Positions 22,949 to 34,100 are shown, counted from the first letter of the stretch. The stretch is DNA of 64,000 nt from Aradus depressus (GCA_963662175.1 OY759223.1:10022249-10086248), one strand, 5' to 3'. Numbers and translations are program-made. Notes: generated from the sequence alone by a model not told the origin.

Positions 22949-23059
22949 ATATTTCCATCAAAATCATGGTATCGTCACTGAACAATTGATTTTTCTGTCA
23001 AATAAATCTATTTATTTAGGAACAAAATATATATTTTTATTAGGCATTGAGATACTTTC

Positions 23060-23300
23060 CTATACTTACCATGTACGAAATATAGGGTAAGTTACGTAAT
23101 CTGTCATAAATTCGCTGTCAAGTTTAAACAGGAATTTCATGTTTTCCGAAACCCTGAATACATAAATTTAAAAAAAAAAGTGTTGGTTTCTAATAACTGC
23201 CGATGTAATGAATGAATGGACACAACATGTAGTATGAAAATTCTTAGGCACCTATGTAAGTCAACTATTGATTATTGAAGAGCGAAACGTTCGTTTTTTT
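23060..23300 (+). repeat. Family A fragment
   Basis: Left end, 'tgttttccgaaaccctgaa', then directly the third unit 'aactgccgatgtaatgaat'; the middle is deleted. Confidence 0.7.
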
Positions 23301-23323
23301 AAAAATTCAAAATTTGGCCAACG

Positions 23324-23352
23324 TTTCGAAAACTATTTATTTTCTTCTTCAG
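23324..23352 (-). other. Hammerhead-like hairpin motif
   Basis: On the - strand CTGAAGA-A, a hairpin with GAAAA/TTTTC stem, then GAAAC. See the corresponding finding. Confidence 0.4.
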
Positions 23353-23509
23353 GGTTTTATAATGATTTGAGTGAATGTGTTTGGTGAAGTTTTGAATTTT
23401 TCATTTACACGACAGAACCTCGAATTCCTTCTACATTGAAAAGATACTGTCGACTCTATTAATCATTATTCATTTTTTAATTAATCTGGGGAAGTGCGGA
23501 TGGATATTC

Positions 23510-23535
23510 GGGGGGGGGGGGGGGGGGGGGGGGGG
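23510..23535. repeat. Poly-G run, 26 bases
   Basis: Uninterrupted G tract in an otherwise AT-rich area; its length in the assembly may be unreliable. Confidence 0.8.
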
Positions 23536-23767
23536 ACGTCGTATATGAAAACAGAAAAATGAATACTTGTTTGCTCTTCTCGAACTAGAGGAAGAGGAGC
23601 AGCTGGATTAGTGTAAAAAGACATATGGGTTGAGAGGAGTGAAGGAAACAGCTGTCGGAGACTAACATATCCTAGCTGCTAGTCCAGGTGTCTTCTTGAG
23701 GGGCATTGCCCGTTCAGAGGATGCGGGCCTCACGGCAAAATGGAAAAAAAATTATCGGTGAATCACC

Positions 23768-23880
23768 AGTAGAGTCGGGCTCATGTCCACCAGAATGACG
23801 AAAGAGCGCTCTGGTAGTTGGCGATATGACCTCGTAGTTAAAGCCCGGGCATGAGTCATAATACCTAACCTACCTACCTC
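23768..23880 (+). repeat. SINE-1 3' end
   Basis: From 'agtagagtcgggctcatgtc' to the tail 'acctaacctacctacc'. Confidence 0.8.
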
Positions 23881-24150
23881 GGTGAATCACCGGCAATGTA
23901 CTTCACAACGAATTTATTAACTATTAATAAATAAATTCATTAAATTGGCAGTTATTAGGGTTTTTGAATTGAGGCCTCTGAATCCCCCTTCCATTTAGCC
24001 GATATCGCTGAAGTTTGACAGGTAATGTCTTCATTGAGTTTTAAATATGATATTTCATGTCGATACATTCATTAAGGGCAGTAGTTATTGCCATGAAAAC
24101 ATGAAATTCCGTTGAAAACACAAGGAATTTTTGACAGATTACAAAACTTG
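23875..24150 (-). repeat. Family A copy
   Basis: Reverse strand from 'ggtgaatcaccggcaatgta' through the internal units; it adjoins the SINE-1 tail. Confidence 0.7.
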
Positions 24151-24464
24151 TGACTAAATACAGTCCCATTTATTTGGTTGTTAAGACGGTAGATTAGCGC
24201 TCATTATTACCATCATACCGCCTCATATTCATCCCATGTAACTCATATTTTAAGGGAAGGTGAAAAACTATTTGGTGTTTTTTGAAGTCGACTGCATAAA
24301 CTATGTACGGAGTGTGGATCATTTCACCCGCCCGTCTGAAAAGGTGACAGACGCATCACTGCCTCCAGTTGGCCGTAAACAACCTTAAAAACTGCTTTTT
24401 AAAGCTCAGGATAAAAATGAAAAAAAAAAAAAAAAAAATGAAAAACCTTCCTTTTTTGCTTTTC
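24151..24464. other. No gene seen
   Basis: Mixed-composition sequence without recognisable coding or repeat termini. Confidence 0.35.
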
Positions 24465-24670
24465 CAGTTATGTGAAGTGAAGTATAGGGGAAATTATGCA
24501 ATAGGCCAGAAATTCGATGTAAATTTTTCACCAAAATTTCTTTTTGGTGATTCTCTGATTCCAAAAATGAAATTTCTGTCTGTTTTGTTTGTGAACACGA
24601 TCGAATGAATGTATTGACAAGAAATTTAAAAGGAAACTTATAAGGAAGACACCTATTGATAACAGTCTTA
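24465..24670 (+). repeat. Family A left half
   Basis: A diverged left end and first unit ('gaatgtattgacaagaaat'). Confidence 0.65.
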
Positions 24671-24701
24671 AGAGAGGGGATAAATTCTGGATGATTTAGC
24701 G

Positions 24702-24962
24702 AAGGATGGAGGTTTGCCATAGTCTGGGTACTGCATTCGAATTCAGTTCTCTCAAGTATATCTGCTTAGGAAAAGAGTGAAAAAAACTGGGGGGGAAATG
24801 GGGAAAACTCAAAACTATTTAATTATAAGACAATAAAATACATTTATAAATTATAATAAAGTGTGGACCTAATTTTCTTGCCTTTTCCACCATGAGGTTT
24901 TTCATTTTCATGGAAGTTTGCCGTAGCCTGGGTACTGCAATCGAAGCCAGTTCTCTCTAATT
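24702..24962 (+). repeat. Pair of ~50-bp direct repeats
   Basis: 'ggtttgccatagtctgggta' near 24711 and 'agtttgccgtagcctgggta' near 24916, each followed by ctgcatTcGAA-type and cagttctctc sequence. Confidence 0.6.
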
Positions 24963-25019
24963 TCTCTGTCCGTTTCTTCCGCTTGTGATTGCTTTCTTGA
25001 ACTTAGACAACAACAAATA

Positions 25020-25115
25020 GGTGTTCTTCATTTAGGGGACTCGATTCTAAAACCCTAATAATTTCCGATGTAATGAATGTATCGACATTACCGACGATTT
25101 TTCTTGATTGAATCA
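25020..25115 (+). repeat. Family A fragment
   Basis: Third unit ('ccgatgtaatgaatgtatcg') joined to 'accgacgatttttcttg', the right end. Confidence 0.6.
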
Positions 25116-25497
25116 CTAGAAATTGTATTTTAGTCACAAATACTTATGACTAATGTCAAAGAAAAACATGTTCTGTATGAAGTAGGAAAGGTTGAGTTTT
25201 TCTTTGAAAGGTTTACGCGGTATTATTAACGCAACACGTGGCAGTATTGAAACTTGCCTTCATCTCGGCACTGACAAGGTTGTTTCAAATAGAAGGCCAT
25301 CACAGGGCCAGAATTCTAGAAATCGTATGAGAGAATAAATTAACTTCCTGCTTCCTAGTTGCTACGCAATTAGTATTTTTATATAGATAATTTATTCTTG
25401 AACCCACTCTTTCGACTTCAGAGAATCTTGTAGGCATTGTCAAGTGACAATAAAGCGCGAAGTTACACAAAAACGTCTTGCCAGAGAATCTGACATT

Positions 25498-25640
25498 CTG
25501 AGGGCAGTGGTAGCGTGCTTGCCAACTGCACTCTCTAAAAAACCCTGGAGCATGCTATCCTTCGGATCACTCCCACAGGAGGGTCAGGCTTATGGTCTCG
25601 TTAGTTAAAGCCCGGGCATGAATTATTATACTTAACTATG
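25498..25640 (+). repeat. SINE-1, internally deleted
   Basis: The head 'gagggcagtggtagcgtgct' is joined to the 3' 'gcccgggcatgaattatt' segment. Confidence 0.65.
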
Positions 25641-25696
25641 ATTTATTATTTAATGTATTGATAACTTTGTTTTATTCTTGTTTAATTGAATCTGGC

Positions 25697-25965
25697 GAGG
25701 GCGTCGGTGGCTCGTTGGTTTGCGTGCTTTCTTACTGAGCTCAAGATCGCGGCTTCGAAACCCGAAAGGCCCTTAGGTTTTTTTTATCTGGAAGGTGAAA
25801 AAATCTTGAGCACGCCGTCTTTTGAATGTCCTGTACTCATTAAAGACCACTACATTTAGGACTCCCATAGTTGAGTCGGGCTCATGTCCACCAGTGACGA
25901 AAGAGCATTCTAGTAGTAGGCAATATGACCTTGATTGACCGGGCATGAGTCACAAAACAAACTTC
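25697..25965 (+). repeat. SINE-1, nearly full length
   Basis: Begins 'gagggcgtcggtggctcgtt', has the B-box region 'ggcttcgaaaccc', and ends 'gggcatgagtcacaaaac'. Confidence 0.85.
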
Positions 25966-26518
25966 TATCTGGCTAATTATTCTACAACGAAGAAGAGGTT
26001 ATTTATATTTATTTTTAATTTTTATTAAAACAATTGTTTTATTATATTTAAATAAATCGAAATTTTAAACGTTCTCACCAATATATTTCGCCTAAATCTA
26101 ATGAAATTGTACGTTCTGTTTCAGACAAGACGATCCCTGAATTTGGAGTGTTTCGTTGATTGCTAATCTTCATTTTTTTTCTCCGACTGGCAGGAGAGAG
26201 ATAGAGTGAAAAAAAAATATACTAGGCATACTGCGGTGACAACTGGACCTAGACCCACACACAACTCTAAATTATATAATCTATATTTAGTTGTAAGTAT
26301 AAATCAGTTACAGTTGTCAGTTATATGTTATAAATATATGTATAAACAAAAACTATTTTTTAACTATACTTAAACTACCCGTTTCGTCATTACCCCATTG
26401 TCAGGTTTAGTTGTATACTAATTAGGGTAATACTGAAGCTGGTAGTGTGTGTATGTTTTTGGGACAAATATTTCAATAAGTATCACTTTTATTAATTTGT
26501 AGATAACCGTTTAGATAA
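25966..26518. other. AT-rich flank of the satellite
   Basis: No gene is visible. A weak CTGACAA...GACGAAAC motif occurs on the - strand at 26381-26403, but its stem is poor. Confidence 0.35.
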
Positions 26519-28316
26519 AGTCGAGTAGTAACGATAAGACTCCACGTCCGACTGAGTGTGGCAATACACAGGGAGGAACCCACCCAGTGGTCACCTCAGT
26601 CTGAGGGACGACGTCTCATCAAGAGAAGTCTGAACTTGTCTGTTACTTGTCAGTATTGTATCAGTGGGATAGTTAGTTACACTTGTAGTGTGTGAAACAG
26701 TCAAGTAGTGATGATAACACTACACGTCCGACTGAGTGTGGCAATACACAGGGAGGAACCCACCCAGTGGTCACCTCAGTCTGAGGGACGACGTCTCATC
26801 AAGAGAAGTCTGAACTTGTCTGTTACTTGTCAGTATTGTATCAGTGGGATAGTTAGTTACACTTGTAGTGTGTGAAACAGTCAAGTAGTGATGATAACAC
26901 TACACGTCCGACTGAGTGTGGCAATACACAGGGAGGAACCCACCCAGTGGTCACCTCAGTCTGAGGGACGACGTCTCATCAAGAGAAGTCTGAACTTGTC
27001 TGTTACTTGTCAGTATTGTATCAGTGGGATAGTTAGTTACACTTGTAGTGTGTGAAACAGTCAAGTAGTGATGATAACACTACACGTCCGACTGAGTGTG
27101 GAAATACACAGGGAGGAACCCACCCAGTGGTCACTTCAGTCTGAGGGACGACGTCTCATCAAGAGAAGTCTGCACTTGTCTGTTACATGTTAGTATTGTA
27201 TCAGTGGGATAGTTAGTTACACTTGTATTGTGTGAAACAGTCAAGTAGTGATGATAACACTACACGTCCGACTGAGTGTGGCAATACACAGGGAGGAACC
27301 CACCCAGTGGTCACCTCAGTCTGAGGGACGACGTCTCATCAAGAGAAGTCTGAACTTGTCTGTTACTTGTTAGTATTGTATCAGAGGGATAGTTAGATAC
27401 ACTTGTAGTGTGTGAAACAGTCAAGTAGTGATGATAACACTACACGTCCGACTGAGTGTGGCAATACACAGGGAGGAACCCACCCAGTGGTCACCTCAGT
27501 CTGAGGGACGACGTCTCATCAAGAGAAGTCTGAACTTGTCTGTTACCTGTCAGTATTGTATCAGTAGGATAGTTAATTACACTTGTAGTGTGTGTGAAAC
27601 AGTCAAGTAGTGATGATAACACCACACGTCCGACTGAGTGTGGCAATACACAGGGAGGAACCCACCCAGTGGTCACCTCAGTCTGAGGGACGACGTCTCA
27701 TCAAGAGAAGTCTGAACTTGTCTGTTACTTGTTAGTATTGTACCAGTGGGATAGTTAGATACACTTGTAGTGTGTGTGAAACAGTCAAGTAGTGATGATA
27801 ACACTCCACGTCCGACTGAGTGTGGCAATACACAGGGAAGAACCCACCCAGTGGTCACCTCAGTCTGAGGGACGACGTCTCATCAAGAGAAGTCTGAACT
27901 TGTCTGTTACTTGTTAGTATTGTATCAGAGGGATAGTTAGATACACTTGTAGTGTGTGTGAAACAGTCAAGTAGTGATGATAACACTCCACGTCCGACTG
28001 AGTGTGGCAATACACAGGGAGGAACCCACCCAGTGGTCACCTCAGTCTGAGGGACGACGTCTCATCAAGAGAAGTCTGCACTTGTCTGTTACTTGTTAGT
28101 ATTGTATCAGTGGGATAGTTAGTTACACTTGTAGTGTGTGTGAAACAGTCAAGTAGTGATGATAACACTCCACGTCCGACTGAGTGTGGCAATACACAGG
28201 GAGGAACCCACCCAGTGGTCACCTCAGTCTGAGGGACGACGTCTCATCAAGAGAAGTCTGAACTTGTCTGTTACTTGTTAGTATTGTATCAGAGGGATAG
28301 TTAGTTACACTTGTCG
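26519..28316. repeat. 180/182-bp tandem satellite, ten units
   Basis: Ten head-to-tail units marked by 'caagtagtgatgataacac' (26702, 26882, 27062, 27242, 27422, 27604, 27786, 27968, 28150; the first unit has a variant at 26522). The left units are 180 bp; from about 27590 the units are 182 bp through an extra TG in the tgtgtgaaac segment. Units at the left end are identical over long stretches, while the right units carry 1-5 changes each. Chained 61-codon open frames on the - strand of the 182-bp units overlap by four bases; these are a by-product of the repeat and not treated as genes. Confidence 0.95.
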
Positions 28317-28519
28317 TAAAAATTTTGGGAATACTCTTGGAATAGTAGTTAGTGAGCCTCCTGACAATAAGATAGAATCATCGATCAAACTTGAAGAGGG
28401 GGGGGCACTCCCTAGATATCGACCTCTTTACCCGGCATTTATCTCCATCTGTGTTATCTTTCTAAGCTCTTTTGACCAAGGGCGTTAGTCACGGTTTTTG
28501 TAAGAACTATAACTTAGAT

Positions 28520-28680
28520 TAAGTAAATGAACTGAAGTTTCATGTCGATACATTCAATACAACGGCAGCAATTACAGTTTTTATGTTGACCCCCCCCCCC
28601 CCCCCCCCCCCTCCTACTCCCCCTTTTAATTTAAATATAAAGTTTCATGTCGATACATTCAATACAACGGTAGTAGTCTC
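28520..28680 (-). repeat. Family A fragments, duplicated unit, with poly-C
   Basis: 'gtttcatgtcgatacattca' occurs twice (28536 and 28641). Between the two lies a run of 22 C (28590-28611), an expansion of the pyrimidine-rich site normal in family A. Confidence 0.65.
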
Positions 28681-28734
28681 CGGTACCTTCAGAGGACCTT
28701 GCCTTTTTATATGGAGTGAAAAAAAAAGAGCACG

Positions 28735-28925
28735 CTCTCCTTCGAATGGGACGTTAAGCTATGGTCTAGTGCATGTCAATTTCCCTCTACCCTAGGAGGA
28801 AAAATAATTAATAGTAGTCAAAATTTAGGATTCCCGAGTAGAGTTGGACTCATGTCCACCAGTGCGACGAAAGAGCGCTCTGGTAGTTAGCGATAGGGCA
28901 TGAGTTGCGAAAAATAACTAAAAAC
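28735..28925 (+). repeat. SINE-1 body and 3' part
   Basis: From 'cttcgaatgggacgttaagc' to 'agggcatgagttgcg'. The head is lost. Confidence 0.75.
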
Positions 28926-29309
28926 ATCATTATTAGTCTATCTATATTCTGTATATAATTATTACCTACCATTTAGTAGAATTCATTTTGTAATATTACA
29001 AAAAATAATATGATTTACAGCAGGATATGGTTGATTTTGTTGAATGTGAAAGACACTTCCCAAGTTGCAACACCGTTAGAAGCTTAACGACTAACTAGTC
29101 TGATTATGCAATTCTCCGTTAATTATTGATATTACTTTTTTCTGATTGTAGTTCCACAAAGATTTTTGTATTGATAAGGGTGAGTGTGGATTTATTGACT
29201 TTTCATGGACTAAATCGTGATTTGTTTGGCTGTTTGATCTTAACCCTTCACTGAAACATGATGAAAAGTCGTGAAACCCAAATTGGAAAGCGGAAAATTT
29301 TTCTTATCT

Positions 29310-29545
29310 GAAAAGTTATGCAATCGCTCAAAAATTGTATGTTAAATTCTGAACGGAATCCAAAAATGGCAATAAAAAAGAAGATAAATATGATGTCTTT
29401 CCTGCGTAGTAGTATGGGCTTATCGATATTAAACTGTTGTATGTGGATTCAGAAGTTCAGAAGAGTCATATTGACTTTCAGTCAAAGCGGTCCATGAGAG
29501 AAGGAAGGAGGGCTCAGCTCCAAAACTCCAATTACCCAAAGGATT
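29310..29545 (+). repeat. Diverged family A fragment
   Basis: Contains 'aagttatgcaatcgctcaaa' and 'gactttcagtcaaagcggtc', the left end and first unit. Confidence 0.6.
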
Positions 29546-29547
29546 GA

Positions 29548-29840
29548 GTTAGTTATTGTGACTCATGCCCGAGCTTTAACTTCGAGGTCATATCGCCTAC
29601 TACCAGAACGCTCTTTCGTCACTCGTGGAAATGAGCCCGACTCTACATTGGTAGTCCTAAATTTTTATTCCCCTAGGGTAAGAGGGTCTTTAACGAGTAA
29701 CTGACATGGTACAGGCTCGGGACCATCGCTTAACGTCCCATCCGAAGAACGACGTACTTATTAAGTTTATTTCAACTCCCAGATATAAAATAAACTAAAG
29801 GCCTCGGCCGTGTTACGAATCCACGATTTTCCCGAAGGAA
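29548..29840 (-). repeat. SINE-1, nearly full length
   Basis: Reverse strand, from 'gttattgtgactcatgcccg' to a mutated B box 'gtgttacgaatccacg'. It lies about 210 bp upstream of the first coding exon of the ZFAND gene. Confidence 0.85.
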
Positions 29841-30053
29841 TGAGTATATCACTTTGTGCCCCGGCTGGGATCGATCTCACGATTTTTGTCACAGTAGGCT
29901 AGTGGAGTTGTGAGTGAGACATGTATGTGGAGAGAAAGTCATAAAACTTCGTTTATTATAACTAAATCTGATTATCTCCTCTGAGGCTAATTATTTTGTG
30001 TAATTAGAAATATATTTTTAGTGATTAATACATTTTTTAAAATTTTGTTTCAG

Positions 30054-30414
30054 CGTCGTTGTCCTAAATAGGAAAAGGATGGAGCGAGAGTCCAACTCGA
30101 TGCAGGCACTTTGCCGCTCGGGGTGTGGTTTCTATGGAAACCCTTCAACGGACGGCCTCTGTTCACTCTGCTACAAAGAGGCCCTCAAGAAGAAACAACA
30201 ACCTCCCTCAGCCTCCACCTATAGTAGCAGCAGCAACAACACTAGCAACAATAGCTCTAGCAACAATAGCTCTAGCAACAGTAACAATAGCAGTAGTCCT
30301 GGGGGAGGATTGCCGGTATCGTCGCCGACCAGTGTCGCTGGTGTGGTTCAGACCGCCTCTCCCACTGTACCCATCCTCCTCGATCAGACCTCAAATCACA
30401 ACTCCTCCAAAGAG
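30054..30414 (+). CDS. ZFAND5/6: ZFAND5/6-type gene, first coding exon (A20 zinc finger)
   Basis: The exon follows a polypyrimidine tract and ttgtttcag at 30046-30053 and ends before gtaaat at 30415. ATG at 30079 starts the protein; 112 codons, ending in phase 0. Residues 9-31 form an A20-type zinc finger with Cys12, Cys16, Cys28 and Cys31 (CRSGCGFYGN...CSLC). In this family the finger binds ubiquitin. A low-complexity Ser/Asn linker (about residues 49-73) follows, then a GGLPVSSPTS segment as in other family members. Family members are small cytosolic proteins acting in ubiquitin handling and stress responses. The 25 bp before the ATG are 5' UTR; the upstream non-coding exon and promoter were not found. 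The orthology to ZFAND5 versus ZFAND6 cannot be decided here. Confidence 0.93.
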
Positions 30415-30587
30415 GTAAATATCCTAAACTAACTATTTTACACTTTTTATTATATCACAGTCAGACATTATTGTGTTCTACTTGCAAATTTACCTTGGGG
30501 TCTTTTGGTATAGATATATTGGGAGAGCTAGTGTGTACACCTAGGGACCTGAGCATCCAATGCTTTTATCCCTTCCCTGTTACCTTG

Positions 30588-30660
30588 TGGGAATCCTAAA
30601 TGTTGCCTTGACTACCTAGGGTAGGGATCTTTAACTTAGTACCTACTACCTAAGGTTTAT
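30588..30660 (-). repeat. SINE-1 internal fragment
   Basis: 'gggaatcctaaatgttgcc' to 'atctttaacttagtacct', within ZFAND intron. Confidence 0.6.
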
Positions 30661-30675
30661 ATATTATTGTTTAAA

Positions 30676-30772
30676 GAGGGCGCCGGTTTCTCAGAGATGG
30701 CGTGCTTGCCTACTTGAGCTTAAGATCGCGGGTTTGAAACCCGGCCGAGGCCCTTAGGCTTTTTATCTAAGA
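30676..30772 (+). repeat. SINE-1 head
   Basis: 'gagggcgccggtttctcaga' through the B box (gggtttgaaaccc) to 'cttaggctttttatct', then truncated against family A. Confidence 0.8.
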
Positions 30773-31070
30773 GATGCATTCATTACAACGGCAGTTATTA
30801 GAGTTTTTGTGTTGAGTCTCCCCGAATGCCCCCTTCCCTTTTCCCGTTTTGGCCGAAAATGAATGAAAAAATTTCGCCCTTAGAGAGCTCTGGATACACA
30901 TATAAAATTTCGTGTCGATACATCCATTCTAACTGGAGTTATCGTGTTCACAGACGGACAGAAATGTTTTTTTCTTCAATTTTTGGATTCAGAACGTTGG
31001 AAAACATGAAATTCCTTTAAAAACTCCACATCGAATTTTCGAACGATTAACTTCCTCTATACTTCAAATG
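30773..31070 (-). repeat. Family A copy
   Basis: Reverse strand, internal units and left part ('gaaaacatgaaattccttta', 'cttcctctatacttcaaat'). Confidence 0.75.
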
Positions 31071-31510
31071 GGCCGCCATTTTGAAACAATAAGAGATATT
31101 TAAAAAAAGTTTAGAACAAAAAAAAACATCTTTGAAAGACACTTTACTTGAGGCACAACTTGACTCACCCGCCATTCTATTGGAGAAAGTTAGTAAGCGT
31201 GGCGCGGCCCCCGATAGAGGGCTCCCGATATTATATTGGAGTTAATTATCGGGTTTGTCACTAGCTTTTGGAGCGAGGCCCCTCCTAACATTTTGAATAC
31301 CCTGTGTCGTCATATCAGTCCTCGTCGGACAACATAATAGCCATAAAGTAACAACAGTGGCAAGATTTTTCTAGTTGATCACAGTCTATCCTATTTTGGG
31401 ACGGAATACGTACGATGTTAATGGTTGTTCATTTATGTCGAGGTTGTTTGATGATAAGTTACCATTTGTTGATTTTGAGTAGAAAACTTTAATGGAAAAG
31501 GTACATGGTT

Positions 31511-32460
31511 TAATAAGTAATACAGAGGTATCAGCCCAACAATATACTTTATTTTATTTATACACTAGTTTTGGTAATTAACTGCCATACTCAGATAATC
31601 AGCAATGTCTAAACCAAAAAATTTTTTTTTTTTTAAATCACTAGAAGGAAGTGGTACAGTTCAAGTGGAAGTGGTACAGTTCAAGTCAATAATTAACAAT
31701 AAAAATAAGTTAAGTGATATATGATTATAACAAATGATAAAAATGTTAAGTGATATATACCAAAATAGACACAGATCATACATAAAAATTAGGTTAAAGG
31801 AGTTAGACGCATCTCATGGTCTCGCTGGATGTTGACTGATTGGGGGCAAAGCAGATTGCCTCCCACTCCCCAAAACAAAATTAAAAAAGGAGGGGGGGGG
31901 GGGGGGGGGGGTATCGAATTGTTTTACCCTCAAACTCTCTTTAGGCATTTTTTTTTATTTCAAGTTTTTCGAACCACTTAAATGTGCCCCCCCCCCCCCC
32001 CCCCCCACCCCCCCCCCCCCCTTATCTACAAAATATAACAGAAAACTAAAGACCTATGTTTGAAATAGGGTAACACAATTCGTTACCCCCCCCCCCCCCC
32101 CCCCCCCCCCCTTTTTTGAATTTTGTTTTGGGGAGTGGGAGGCAATCTGCTTTGCCACCAATCAGTCAACATCCAACGATCCTGAGATGCGTCTATTATT
32201 TCTTTTACCCCTTCTCTACTTTATGGTAATTTTTGTGTATAATATTTTTATTCTTTTTGTCTATTTGATATCACTTGACATTTTATTGTTAATTATTAAC
32301 TTGGATCTGTAACAGTTCGTAAATAATAGTTATTTAAAAAAAAAAAAAAATTGGTTTATGTATGTATATTTAGATTCACTACCTGAGGATGGCGCAGTTA
32401 ATTGCCGAAATAAATATATTGTTGGATCGATCTTTTTTATTACTTATTTATCAATTAAGT
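31511..32460. mobile_element. Fold-back element with ~400-bp inverted arms
   Basis: The left arm (about 31511-31930) and right arm (about 32085-32460) are imperfect inverted copies; shared landmarks are 'ggaggcaatctgctttgcc', 'caacaatatac/tttt-rich' ends and the 'ggcagttaattacc'-type segment. The G20 tract at 31892-31911 pairs with C26 at 32086-32111. The centre has a further C20-A-C14 tract (31987-32021). No transposase frame is visible. It lies in the first coding intron of the ZFAND gene. Confidence 0.75.
32383..32410 (+). other. Hammerhead-like hairpin motif
   Basis: CTGAGGA-T, a hairpin closed by GGC/GCC, then GAAA. It lies in the right arm of the fold-back element; the left-arm counterpart has decayed. 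Confidence 0.35.
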
Positions 32461-32624
32461 CCACTACATCCACCAACCAAGAAATAAATTCACGATGGTT
32501 TGCAAATTTGAGAAGAAACAAAATTTATAATAGACTATTTGCTGAGCTCTGTTCTGGCGCTATAGGACGAATGGTCGTCAAATGCCCTCATTCAAAAAAT
32601 CTTAAAAAAGGGGCACCTAATTAA

Positions 32625-32815
32625 GTTAGTATGATGGGTTGTCCCCCTTTGGTCGATTTGGCTGAAAAACAATAGGTGTCATTAGATGGTTCTGGGTTCA
32701 CATATAAAATTTCGTCATTTTATTTTTTTCATATTTGTAATCTAGAGGTCGGAAATTTCGTTGAAAACTCCGCATCAAATTTTTGACCACAATACATAAC
32801 TTCCCCTTAACATTA
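32625..32815 (-). repeat. Family A left half
   Basis: Reverse strand: 'ggctgaaaaacaataggtgt', 'aaaactccgcatcaaatttt', 'cataacttccccttaac'. Confidence 0.7.
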
Positions 32816-33447
32816 TAAAATTGTTTTTATAATTATTTTTTTAAGAGTTATTTCTGATTTAATTTTTGCTGTTATTATTTTTGTTAATTGCTATATATTT
32901 GTTCTGTTATTATTATTTTTTTAATATGCATATGAACATTGAGTTGTTGAGTAAATTATTCTAATATTTATTGTTAAAATATTTATATTCACATTAAAGT
33001 GATGGTTTAGCAGTAAGTATTTACGATGGAAAATTGTTTAGTAAACAACTTTTAATTCCTTGAGCCGATAAAAAGTCAAAAATAATTTATAATACCTTAG
33101 TCTTAATTTATGTGTTAGTCTTTCAGTTTGAGTTGACTGTACTGATGCGTCGAACATATGTTATATTGTCATTGACCTTAGCAACACAATGTTATCATCT
33201 GCTATGTGCAACTGTGATGATGATTTGATTATTTTTTTGGTTATTAAGTAAAAATTACAACAAAAAAAAAAAAATGGAAAAAAACAGAAAAAAAGAAGAC
33301 ATATCCGAGTTGTGTCGAGGTTAACCTTCTTTTTTTTATTATTTAACAAAATTGATACCTGGATGGAGAGTGTTGAAGATTGGTGGTTGATATGTTGGTG
33401 ATAAATAAAAGATCCTCCTTCCTGACAACAACATTGGGATGTCGGAG
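32816..33447. other. AT-rich intron sequence
   Basis: No element termini recognised. Ends in the presumed branch and acceptor region of the next exon. Confidence 0.4.
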
Positions 33448-33708
33448 GGTCCTGGGAAGAGGAATGGAGGAGAGGAGGAGAAGGAAAAGGAGGACAAGAG
33501 AAAGAGGAGGACGGGAGAGGATGGAGCCAGTAGGGAGGATCAGAAGAGTGTTGGAGAGCAGCGACGAAGAGGATCCAAGAAGAGTGAGACGTCAGGAAGT
33601 ACAGGGAGTAGTGGGAGTCACAAGAAGTCTGGAGGGGTCCGACGTCGGAGGTCTGAGGACGATGCTACAATAGCCGCCAGTCAGGGGCAACCTCCCAAGA
33701 AGAGACAG
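33448..33708 (+). CDS. ZFAND5/6: Probable cassette exon of the ZFAND gene (charged linker)
   Basis: A GC-richer open frame between an acceptor-like tcggag (33442-33447; a second AG ends at 33459, also in frame) and CAG|GTTGTA at 33708. Length 261 bp, or 87 codons, phase 0 at both ends, matching the phase-0 end of the exon before and phase-0 start of the exon after. The peptide is rich in Lys, Arg, Glu, Gly and Ser (for example GSTGSSGSHKKSGG) without a known domain. With it the protein would be about 299 residues; without it about 212, the usual family size. The donor is weak. Called from composition, phase and splice sites, not from homology. Confidence 0.55.
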
Positions 33709-33787
33709 GTTGTACTTATTCAAATGTTTCAATTAGTATCGTTGCCATTCACAATGTCAAATTTATCTTAATTTCTATATTCAATAG

Positions 33788-34100
33788 TTATTAATTGTTC
33801 AGTATAGAATACGATAACTCCCGATATTATAAAGGATACGAAATTTCATATGTAAATTCAAAGTCCTCTAAGTCAAATATACAGTATTAGCAGGTCGATT
33901 GGATTTGGAAGGAGGGCAAAAAAAAAAAAAAAAAAGGTCTGTCTGTGAACACGATAACTCCCAACAGAATGAATGTATGTACACTAAATTTCATATTTGT
34001 ATCCAGAACCCTTTAAGGACGACACCTATCAATTTTCAGCCAAATCGAGATGAGGTGGATTACGAGGGAGGAGGCTTAACACAAAAACTCGTAATAACTC
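33788..34100 (+). repeat. Family A, two internal units
   Basis: Two successive 'cgataactccc...gaatgta' units, the second with 'gacacctatcaattttcagc'. A poly-A run separates them. Confidence 0.7.

Noticed and set aside
26381..26403. A further hammerhead-like motif (CTGACAA...GACGAAAC)
   Set aside because: The core differs from CTGANGA and the stem does not pair.
27491..28222. Chain of 61-codon open frames on the - strand
   Set aside because: They follow the 182-bp satellite unit exactly and overlap by the same four bases each time; a by-product of the repeat.
30125..30418. 97-codon frame in the A20 exon
   Set aside because: Out-of-frame shadow of the zinc-finger exon.
33380..33673. Alternative 97-codon frame overlapping the cassette exon
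   Set aside because: The 33448-33708 frame fits both neighbouring exon phases; the other is a shadow.
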